A stretch of DNA of 21,985 nt from JAAUTS01 sp038250235 (lineage in GTDB: Bacteria; Verrucomicrobiota; Verrucomicrobiia; Methylacidiphilales; JAAUTS01): contig JBBSCO010000050.1 of assembly GCA_038250235.1 (NCBI GenBank), forward strand, positions 1-21,985, given 5' to 3'. The notes under the pieces were generated by a model, which was not told the origin of the DNA, searched no databases, and saw only the letters and a program-made list of their open reading frames with translations. This document shows positions 7,578 to 13,205 of the stretch, piece by piece. Each line of letters starts with the position of its first letter. Positions within the stretch are counted from its first letter, which is position 1. A program made the translations under genes and the position numbers.

Positions 7578-8198
7578 ATGATGAACCTAATAAAAAAACT
7601 CGTTACAGGATTGGCCGCCTTGGCCGTCTTTGGCATGATTCAAACACACGCCGCGGAAGTCGGAAAACCGGCCCCAACTTTCACCCTAACCGACAGCAAC
7701 GGCAAGAGCCATCAACTTTCTGATTTTAAAGGAAAGACCGTGGTTCTGGAATGGATCAACCACGAATGTCCTTTTGTCGTGAAACATTACAGTGGCGGCA
7801 ATATGCAGGGCTTGCAGAAAACCTACACCGGCAAGGGTGTGGTCTGGCTCTCCATCTGTTCATCGGCCCCGGGAACACAGGGACATTTGAGCGCAGCCGA
7901 CTGGAACAAGACGACGGCGGAGAAAAAGGCTTCTTCCACGGCTGTCCTGATTGATGAGGACGGAAGCGTTGGAAAACTTTACGGAGCCAAGACAACTCCC
8001 CAGATGTATGTGATCAACGCGGAAGGTGTCCTGGTTTATAACGGGGCCATTGATTCCATTAAATCAACCAGTGCCGACGATATCGCCAAAGCAGAAAACT
8101 ATGTCAGCAAAGCGTTGGATGAAGTTCTGGCTGGCAAACCGGTCACCACAGCAACGACCGCACCCTACGGTTGCTCGATCAAATACGCCAAAAAGTAA
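7578..8198 (+). CDS. Exported redoxin (AhpC/TSA-thioredoxin-like) protein
   Basis: 206 residues with a signal peptide (two ATGs at 7578 and 7581; MMNLIKKLVTGLAALAVF, cleaved near THAAE). The mature protein begins like a peroxiredoxin/redoxin: VGKPAPTFTLTDSNGKSHQL, SDFKGKTVVLEWINHECPF with Cys64 at the position of the peroxidatic or resolving thiol. It continues with KTTPQMYVINAEGVLVYNG, the conserved cis-Pro region, and ends with APYGCSIKY (Cys199), a tail typical of this exported redoxin subgroup. Cys94 (SICSSAPG) is a third cysteine. There is no CxxC, so activity probably depends on a distant Cys pair. The neighbouring DsbD-like protein suggests reduction in the periplasm. The gene is directly followed by a strong terminator. 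The longer in-frame extension upstream to 7347 overlaps dsbD and is discarded. Confidence 0.9.
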   Translation: MMNLIKKLVTGLAALAVFGMIQTHAAEVGKPAPTFTLTDSNGKSHQLSDFKGKTVVLEWINHECPFVVKHYSGGNMQGLQKTYTGKGVVWLSICSSAPGTQGHLSAADWNKTTAEKKASSTAVLIDEDGSVGKLYGAKTTPQMYVINAEGVLVYNGAIDSIKSTSADDIAKAENYVSKALDEVLAGKPVTTATTAPYGCSIKYAKK

Positions 8199-8215
8199 GG
8201 GAAGCGCGGCACCTG

Positions 8216-8247
8216 AAAAAACCGGGAAGAAATTCCCGGTTTTTTTG
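8216..8247 (+). terminator. Rho-independent terminator after the redoxin gene
   Basis: AAAAAACCGGGAA (8216-8228) pairs with TTCCCGGTTTTTT (8233-8245) around a GAAA tetraloop, followed by U-rich sequence. It lies 18 bases after the redoxin stop and should end the dsbD-redoxin transcript. Confidence 0.93.
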
Positions 8248-8314
8248 TGTTTGGCGCTTATCCGTAAATAAGGTCTTGCTTCCGCTTTTATCCCGTCTGT
8301 GATGGACAAAGCGT

Positions 8315-8788
8315 ATGATCATGATACCCACAGCCAGTGACGAAGAGCGCAATTACAAGGCCGGAGATATCATCTGCCACGAAAACGAGCGTCCCGATGG
8401 CCTTTTCATCGTAAAGGAAGGATTGGTGGAAATTTTTCATCAACTGGCGACGGACGAAGGCGTGGCGGAAGTTTCCCTTGGCCGCATCGGTGCGAGGGGC
8501 ATGTTCGGAGAGATGGGCATCATCGATCACCAACCCCGCAGTGCTTCCGCCCGGGCTCTGGGCCCGACCAGAGTGGTTTTCATCAGCCGGCTGGCTTTTC
8601 AAAAACACCTGGAAGACCTGCCCCCCTGGGTATCCATCCTGATCAAAACCTTTGTGCAGCGTGTGCGCGAATCCAATCGCCGCCTGGTCGAAGTGGTGGA
8701 AGCTGCCGATCAGGGCCGCCTAAAAATCGGTAATCATGAGATCATCATCAGCCACGGGGACGAAGACGAAGAAGATAAGAAATTCTAG
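8315..8788 (+). CDS. Cyclic nucleotide-binding (Crp/Fnr-type sensor) domain protein
   Basis: 157 residues, one cNMP-binding domain and no HTH. It shows the jelly-roll pattern YKAGDIICHENERPDGLFIV, KEGLVEIF, LGRIGARGMFGEMGIIDHQP and RSASARALGPTRVVFISR. The FGEMG...RSASARA phosphate-binding cassette keeps the Glu and Arg that bind the ribose and cyclic phosphate in CAP. The helical part after it (SILIKTFVQRVRESNRRLVE) is the usual C-helix, and the tail is short and very acidic (GDEDEEDKK). With no DNA-binding domain it cannot act as a normal Crp regulator and probably signals through partners. ATG at 8315 (8321 is an alternative). Stand-alone, 67 bases after the preceding terminator. Confidence 0.85.
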   Translation: MIMIPTASDEERNYKAGDIICHENERPDGLFIVKEGLVEIFHQLATDEGVAEVSLGRIGARGMFGEMGIIDHQPRSASARALGPTRVVFISRLAFQKHLEDLPPWVSILIKTFVQRVRESNRRLVEVVEAADQGRLKIGNHEIIISHGDEDEEDKKF

Positions 8789-8836
8789 GTTTATTGTTTT
8801 GTCGGCTGAAGTGAAAACTCTTCCTCCGTTCTGCAC

Positions 8837-8866
8837 TTGACGGAATTCTGGGAAGCCCCATGTTAT
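8837..8866 (+). promoter_or_regulatory. Promoter candidate for the small basic protein
   Basis: TTGACG (8837-8842, five of six consensus bases) and TGTTAT (8861-8866, four of six) with an 18-base spacer. The predicted transcript would start around 8873, at or just before the ATG at 8875, so the message would be leaderless or nearly so. No Shine-Dalgarno sequence precedes the ATG, which agrees with that. Confidence 0.4.
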
Positions 8867-8874
8867 CCCATCTT

Positions 8875-8973
8875 ATGGGTCAACAAATCAAAGCTGTTAC
8901 GAAACGTCGTCGTCGCCTGCGCCAGCTGAAGCGCAAAAAAGACACCGCCAAGCTCGAAAAGAAGTCAGCCTAA
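8875..8973 (+). CDS. Very small basic protein (32 aa)
   Basis: MGQQIKAVTKRRRRLRQLKR followed by KKDTAKLEKKSA and a TAA. About half of the residues are Lys or Arg, so it is probably a nucleic-acid- or ribosome-associated peptide (inference). It resembles, from memory, short 'MGQQIKKV.KR.RR..Y.KRKK' proteins annotated as hypothetical in PVC bacteria; this could not be checked here. It has no Shine-Dalgarno sequence but a good promoter-like pair ends nine bases before its ATG. It is shorter than usual gene-finder limits. Separate transcription unit, 86 bases after the cNMP-binding gene. Confidence 0.6.
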   Translation: MGQQIKAVTKRRRRLRQLKRKKDTAKLEKKSA

Positions 8974-9087
8974 GCTGACTCTACCAGCACGCATCTCCGG
9001 CCATTACGCTCCCGTCCAAGTGAGTGGGCCCAAACGCTCAATCAAGCCAATGGCTATAAGCTGCTGCGCCCTGCTGTCGTGGGCTAA

Positions 9088-9315
9088 ATGGGGCTTGGTT
9101 TCACCAGGCAGTTCATCGTAGGACCGAGAAGAAACGATACCGATGAAACGTATTCGCTAACAGGCCCTGAGAGTCCCAGTCTTGGATCAGATTCTACGGT
9201 CAAGGGCCAAAATCCTGGGTAGGAAGATAGTGTTTCATCGTTGCGCGGGCTCAAAGACGAAGAGGTCGAACATCGCGAAATGGAGATCCGTGTGAAAATC
9301 AAACGGGAGTTTTAA
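9088..9315 (+). other. Doubtful short reading frames within the 8974-9401 intergenic stretch
   Basis: The 428 bases between the small basic gene and the exosortase hold no convincing gene. In the frame of the upstream small gene, ATG 9088 opens a 44-residue frame ending at TAG 9220, and the same frame continues to a TAA at 9313-9315 with a hydrophilic stretch (LRGLKDEEVEHREMEIRVK). The last stop lies only seven bases before a strong terminator, which hints that something ending here is or was expressed. It could be a broken gene with an amber stop at 9220, or chance. No family is recognised. Confidence 0.25.
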
Positions 9316-9322
9316 TTTCAGT

Positions 9323-9353
9323 AAAACCCCGCCCGGAAACGTGCGGGTTTTTT
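9323..9353 (+). terminator. Rho-independent terminator before the exosortase gene
   Basis: CCCGCCCG (9328-9335) pairs with CGTGCGGG (9340-9347) with one mismatch around a GAAA loop. It is flanked by AAAA (9323-9326) and a run of six T (9348-9353). It reads plus and implies a transcript arriving from the 8875-9315 region. Confidence 0.85.
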
Positions 9354-9401
9354 AATTGTGGCCGCACGTCATGTTGTGGCTAGAATTTGATAATCGTGCA
9401 C

Positions 9402-10262
9402 ATGTTCAGGAGCCAATTGCTTTTATGGAGCCTGCTGGGTCTGCTGACCTTGGGAATTTTTGCTCCAGCCTTGGTCCGTCTGGCAAAGGAAACGGCCCGG
9501 CATGAGCAGTTACACCATGCACTGTTGATCCTTGCTTTTGCCACGGCGGCGATCTTGATTGAAGAAAGAAAAAAGCTGTATTTGCGCCTTACAGCGGACA
9601 CTCGATTTTATGCCCTGTTGGTGCTGGCCCTGCTGGTGATGATGGCTGCCACCATTCTGACTTCCCCGCTTCTGACGGCTTTTGGTTTTGCCCTGGCACT
9701 GTTGGCGTGGATGGGATTTTTCTTCGGGAGGGAAAGTCATCGATTCGGAACGGCATTGGCCCTGGCCTTCATGTTGTTCGTGGGAGCGGCCAGTGCCTTT
9801 GAATTTTTTGACTGGCCTTTGCGCCAGATGGCAGGAATCCACTCTGCCTGGCTGCTGAATCATTTCGGGCTGGATAGCAGCCTTTTTTACCACACAGCGG
9901 GGGACACGAAGCTGATCCTGAGTGTGGATCAGCGGCCCTTTGAAGTGGCATCGGAATGCAACGGTTACGGCCTGATCAGCAGCTCAGCTCTGGTTGCCCT
10001 GCTCTTGGTGGCCTACCGGAGGCTGGCCTGGCCGGACAAACTTCTGTCGCTGGCCCTGGCCATTTTTTTGGGTTCGCTCTTCAACACACTGCGCATTCTT
10101 TTCATTGTCCTGTTGGCTCCGAAAGTCGGGAATCATTACATGCTGATGCACGAGGCAGTGGGGACGTTTTTTTTCTGGGGTTGCCTCATCCTGATCTGGT
10201 TCATTGTGGGGGGATTTCCGGAGAAAAAACAAAACAGAGAAGCCCCCGCCAACCACGGATGA
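9402..10262 (+). CDS. Exosortase/archaeosortase family transpeptidase
   Basis: Integral membrane cysteine protease/transpeptidase that recognises PEP-CTERM tails on exported proteins. 286 residues from ATG 9402 (frame extends to TTG 9387), with about eight hydrophobic helices. The expected Cys-Arg-His triad is present in the usual contexts: C186 in VASECNGYGLISSS, R231 in LFNTLRILFIVLL and H250 in YMLMHEAVGTFFFW. The stretch before the Cys (LILSVDQRPFEVASECNG) follows the typical pre-catalytic periplasmic loop. The C-terminus is charged (GGFPEKKQNREAPANHG). No C-terminal EpsI domain is fused. A PEP-CTERM substrate is encoded at the right window edge, 11.6 kb away, a distance normal for exosortases, which serve dispersed substrates. 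The exact exosortase subclass cannot be told by eye. Confidence 0.92.
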   Translation: MFRSQLLLWSLLGLLTLGIFAPALVRLAKETARHEQLHHALLILAFATAAILIEERKKLYLRLTADTRFYALLVLALLVMMAATILTSPLLTAFGFALALLAWMGFFFGRESHRFGTALALAFMLFVGAASAFEFFDWPLRQMAGIHSAWLLNHFGLDSSLFYHTAGDTKLILSVDQRPFEVASECNGYGLISSSALVALLLVAYRRLAWPDKLLSLALAIFLGSLFNTLRILFIVLLAPKVGNHYMLMHEAVGTFFFWGCLILIWFIVGGFPEKKQNREAPANHG

Positions 10263-10330
10263 CAGGTATACGGCGGCACCCTGTTTCTTCGAAAAACTGT
10301 TTAGTATACACGGTAATGTTAGGAAAGTAG

Positions 10331-10494
10331 CAGCCAGGACGCAAAGGGCGCAAAAAAGAAAAAGAGACTCTGGTGATGGATTCGTTTGGTTGTAGCCAGG
10401 GCCTCCGGGCCTCGGTTCTTTCTCTTTCTCAAAGTTCCGCGATTCGGGGATCGTGGCTACAATGAAGAACGTTGCGTTCTTTGTGTCTTCGCGG
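10331..10494 (+). repeat. Nested palindromic intergenic repeat (MITE/REP-like)
   Basis: Two inverted layers. The outer arms, GACGCAAAGGGCGCAAAA (about 10338-10355) and TTGCGTTCTTTGTGTC (about 10472-10487), are imperfect inverted copies and belong to the common 'GCGAAGACACAAAGAACGC' type of intergenic repeat. Inside, TTGTAGCCA (10390-10398) is an exact inverted match to TGGCTACAA (10454-10462), enclosing the GC-rich hairpin GGCCTCCGGGCC. It fills the gap between the exosortase and the ArfB-like gene, whose stop codon (10495-10497) directly abuts it. No transposase is present, so it is non-autonomous. Confidence 0.6.
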
Positions 10495-10878
10495 TTATTC
10501 CTCCCTTCCCCTTCCCCGCCCTTCCCTGATCTTGGCGCGGTGGCGTTTTCCTTCTTTCATTTTCCTTTTTAGCGAAGCAGGACGCGGCCGGTTCTGTCGG
10601 CGGATTTTTTCCCGGGCCGCTTTTTTCGCGGCAGAGGCGGCACGACGCTGACTTAAAATCAATTGCAGCATGCGATCCCAAGCCAGCTCGCGGTTCTGGC
10701 CCTGAGTGCGGGCCTCCTGGGCTTTGACCCGCAGGCCTGTTGGAAGATGGCTTAGCTCCACGGCCGTCGAAACCTTGTTAACGTTCTGTCCGCCCGGCCC
10801 AGAGGCACGGCAGAATGATTCTTCAAAGTCGGATTCTTTGAGATGTAAGGCGGCCAGTTGGGAAGCCCATTCTTTCAT
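10495..10878 (-). CDS. ArfB-like (RF-1 domain) peptidyl-tRNA hydrolase
   Basis: A release-factor-like protein expected to rescue stalled ribosomes by hydrolysing peptidyl-tRNA. 127 residues. The catalytic GGQ is at 29-31 in CRASGPGGQNVNKVSTAVEL, followed by LPTGLRVKAQEARTQGQNRE, the conserved 'R.Q..NR..A' region. The C-terminal third is strongly basic (KIRRQNRPRPASLKRKMKEG...), which in ArfB (YaeJ) inserts in the empty mRNA entry channel. It lacks the stop-codon-reading domains of RF1/RF2. Its ATG overlaps the TGA of the upstream RluA-family gene in ATGA (10875-10878), so translation is probably coupled. The last residues (GRGRGREE) run to a stop next to a repeat and may vary among relatives. 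Alternative: another small RF-1-domain family; the GGQ plus basic tail favours ArfB. Confidence 0.88.
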   Translation of the reverse strand: MKEWASQLAALHLKESDFEESFCRASGPGGQNVNKVSTAVELSHLPTGLRVKAQEARTQGQNRELAWDRMLQLILSQRRAASAAKKAAREKIRRQNRPRPASLKRKMKEGKRHRAKIREGRGRGREE

Positions 10879-11633
10879 GAGGGAACCATTGTAAGGGAAT
10901 CCCAGAACGCTTGCAAATCCTGTGGCAATGGCGTCTCTACCCGAACCAGATGGTCCTTCCAGCTAAAACCGCTGCGATAGGCGTGCAGTGCCTGTCGCGG
11001 AAGGACTAGTTTCTGAGCGAGATTCTCCGTCCAACCTTGTTCAATAAAATCAAGATAACATTGATCATCCGGACCGTAGAGTTTGTCGCCAACCACGGTA
11101 TGGCCTATATGTTGAAGATGAACGCGGATCTGGTGCAGCCGCCCTGTTTCCAGTTCAATGTCGAGAAGGGAGTAGGATTTTCCTGATGCATCCTGCCGGA
11201 GTTCCAGACGGCGGAAGCGGGTGACAGAAGAATAACCTGTAGGAATAACACCCTGTTTGACGTAAATACGGCTTGGGCCATGATGGGAAAGTCGATCCAG
11301 GCGTGATAAAATGGTCGCTGCGGCCGGCGCTTTGCCGCAGACGATGCTGAGATAGGATTTTTTGATCTGACGGGCAATGGTCATTTTGCCGAGCATGGAA
11401 GCGGCTTCGCTGTGGCGCGATATCAAGACCAGACCGCTGGTTTCGCGGTCCAGACGGTTGATGATGGAAAGGGTTTCGCCGGGAAAATGTTCCCGCACCT
11501 GATCGATTAGAGTCCGTGTGCCATCGGGACGGGTGGGATGAACCAGAAAATTGGCGGGTTTGTTGACCAGCAGCCAGTCCACGTGCTGGTGCACAATCTG
11601 CAGATCAGTAAAGGCGGGCGTGGACCACATCAC
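10875..11633 (-). CDS. RluA-family RNA pseudouridine synthase
   Basis: Converts specific uridines in rRNA or tRNA to pseudouridine. 252 residues and no N-terminal S4 domain, as in the RluA/TruC-like short forms. Key parts: DWLLVNKPANFLVHPT (19-34), the catalytic loop IINRLDRETSGLVLISR with Asp62 (Asn replaces the more common His in the HRLD motif), LLDIELETGRLHQIRVHLQ (the 'TGRTHQIR' motif) and IGHTVVGDKLYG. LPRQALHAYRSGF is the late conserved block. The target base cannot be predicted. It overlaps the ArfB-like gene by four bases, making a two-gene translation-related unit. ATG at 11633. Divergent from rarA. Confidence 0.93.
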   Translation of the reverse strand: MMWSTPAFTDLQIVHQHVDWLLVNKPANFLVHPTRPDGTRTLIDQVREHFPGETLSIINRLDRETSGLVLISRHSEAASMLGKMTIARQIKKSYLSIVCGKAPAAATILSRLDRLSHHGPSRIYVKQGVIPTGYSSVTRFRRLELRQDASGKSYSLLDIELETGRLHQIRVHLQHIGHTVVGDKLYGPDDQCYLDFIEQGWTENLAQKLVLPRQALHAYRSGFSWKDHLVRVETPLPQDLQAFWDSLTMVPS

Positions 11634-11664
11634 GACTGTTTTGCCTCATCAGGAACAGCTTGTC

Positions 11665-11799
11665 ATGACCAAAGACGAAGGCGGAGACCCTTCTCTTCTG
11701 ATCGACTGGGGGCAATCGGGCGGTAGAAAGCTTATGCCCAGAAAGAGGATGTTCAGTAACCCGATGCGGGGGAAAGGGTTGTATTTCGATAAACCTTAA
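11665..11799 (+). CDS. Possible small protein (44 aa) upstream of rarA
   Basis: ATG 11665 opens MTKDEGGDPSLLIDWGQSGG followed by RKLMPRKRMFSNPMRGKG and a short LYFDKP end. An AGGAACAG lies upstream but at a long distance (AGGA about 10 bases from the ATG). It sits in the 219-base gap between the divergent rluA-like gene and rarA. The composition looks protein-like and it ends 53 bases before rarA, but I recognise no family. It could equally be chance. Confidence 0.35.
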   Translation: MTKDEGGDPSLLIDWGQSGGRKLMPRKRMFSNPMRGKGLYFDKP

Positions 11800-11852
11800 A
11801 CTTCAGTCATTAAACTTATTTATTTTCCACAAAAGGAAGATACGTTGAACCT

Positions 11853-13205
11853 ATGGACGACTTGTTTGGTTCAGGGCATCCGGTTGTCGGGGTGGAAGAC
11901 GCCCGCCGGAATCTGGCGGCACGGATGCGTCCCCTGCGCCTGGAAGAATTTGCCGGGCAGGGTGAGTTGTTGGCCGATGGTAAGCTTCTTCGAAGACTGA
12001 TCGAAAGCAACCGCTTTTCCGCCCTGCTTTTTTATGGGCCTCCCGGCACAGGCAAGACCTCGTTGGCCGGCATTGTGGCGCGGCAATCCTCCGACAGTTT
12101 TGTCCGTCTGAACGCGGTGGAGGCCTCGGTGACTGATTTGCGGAAAGCGGTCGGGCAGGCGGCGGAGGATTGGCGGAACCATAAGAAACGAACTCTGGTT
12201 CTGATCGATGAAATCCATCGTTTCAACAAATCGCAGCAGGACGCCCTGCTTCCCCATGTGGAAGAAGGAACCATCCGGCTGATCGGAGCCACCACGCAGA
12301 ATCCGTTTTTTTCGGTCAATCCAGCGCTGTTGTCGCGTATGCAGATTTTCGAATTCAAGCCGCTTGCTGAAGAGGACATCCTCAAGCTGCTGCGTAACGC
12401 GCTAGTGCGTTATCAGGAAAATCATCCGGTAGTCCACATTGATGCGAAGGAGGAAGCCCTGGCGCATTGGGGCCGCATTTGCGAAGGGGACGCGCGCCGG
12501 GCACTCAACGCCCTGGATGTGGCCTTGTGTTCAACCCTTCCGGTGGAGGAGGTTCTGACCATCGATCTGGCCGTGGCGGAAGAATCAATCCAGAAGAAGG
12601 CGGTTGTCTATGACCGGGACGGGGATGGGCATTATGACACGTTATCCGCTTTTATCAAAACCGTGCGGGGCAGCGAGCCGGACGCCGCTATTTATCTTCT
12701 GGCGAAAATGTTGGCAGCAGGTGAAGACATCCGCGTCATCGCCCGGCGCCTGGTCATCTCCGCTGCGGAGGATATCGGCATGGCGGATCCGCAGGGTTTG
12801 ATTCTGGCCACATCCTGCCAACAGGCGGTGGAGGCGATCGGAATGCCCGAGGCCCGGATCCTTCTGGCGGAAACAACCGTGTATCTGGCAACAGCCCCGA
12901 AGAGCAATGCCTCCTACATGGCTCTGGAAGAAGCAGGACGAGAGTTGGCAGAAAGCCGCACCCGGGCCATTCCGGATGCGGTGAAGGACGCCCATTACGG
13001 CGGGGCAAAAAAAATGGGGCACGGTGTTGATTATGCTTATGCCCATGATTATGCCGATGCTGTGGCACCGGGAAAAATCTTTGCGGAGATGAAAACTTTT
13101 TACCGGCCCACCGGGCGCGGGTATGAAAAAATCGTTGCCGAGCGGCTGGAGCGTTGGGATAAACTACGTCGTGAACGAGCGGCCCACCAGGCGACGCACC
13201 AATGA
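11853..13205 (+). CDS. rarA: Replication-associated recombination protein A (RarA/MgsA AAA+ ATPase)
   Basis: AAA+ clamp-loader-like ATPase acting at stalled replication forks. 450 residues, the family's normal length. Visible: an N-terminal MDDLFGSG with ARMRPLRLEEFAGQGELLA; Walker A GPPGTGKTSLAG (61-72); Walker B VLIDEIHRFNKSQQDALLP; sensor 1 LIGATTQNPFFSVNPALLSR with the arginine-finger region; and GDARRALNALD (sensor 2). The tetramerisation domain follows, with YDRDGDGHYDTLSAFIKTVR, GSEPDAAIYLLAKMLAAGED and RRLVISAAEDIGMADP. The C-terminal end has HYGGAKKMGHGVDYAYAHD and FYRPTGRGYEK. Its TGA overlaps the sensor-kinase ATG (ATGA, 13202-13205), so the two genes are probably co-translated although they are functionally unrelated. 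Confidence 0.97.
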   Translation: MDDLFGSGHPVVGVEDARRNLAARMRPLRLEEFAGQGELLADGKLLRRLIESNRFSALLFYGPPGTGKTSLAGIVARQSSDSFVRLNAVEASVTDLRKAVGQAAEDWRNHKKRTLVLIDEIHRFNKSQQDALLPHVEEGTIRLIGATTQNPFFSVNPALLSRMQIFEFKPLAEEDILKLLRNALVRYQENHPVVHIDAKEEALAHWGRICEGDARRALNALDVALCSTLPVEEVLTIDLAVAEESIQKKAVVYDRDGDGHYDTLSAFIKTVRGSEPDAAIYLLAKMLAAGEDIRVIARRLVISAAEDIGMADPQGLILATSCQQAVEAIGMPEARILLAETTVYLATAPKSNASYMALEEAGRELAESRTRAIPDAVKDAHYGGAKKMGHGVDYAYAHDYADAVAPGKIFAEMKTFYRPTGRGYEKIVAERLERWDKLRRERAAHQATHQ

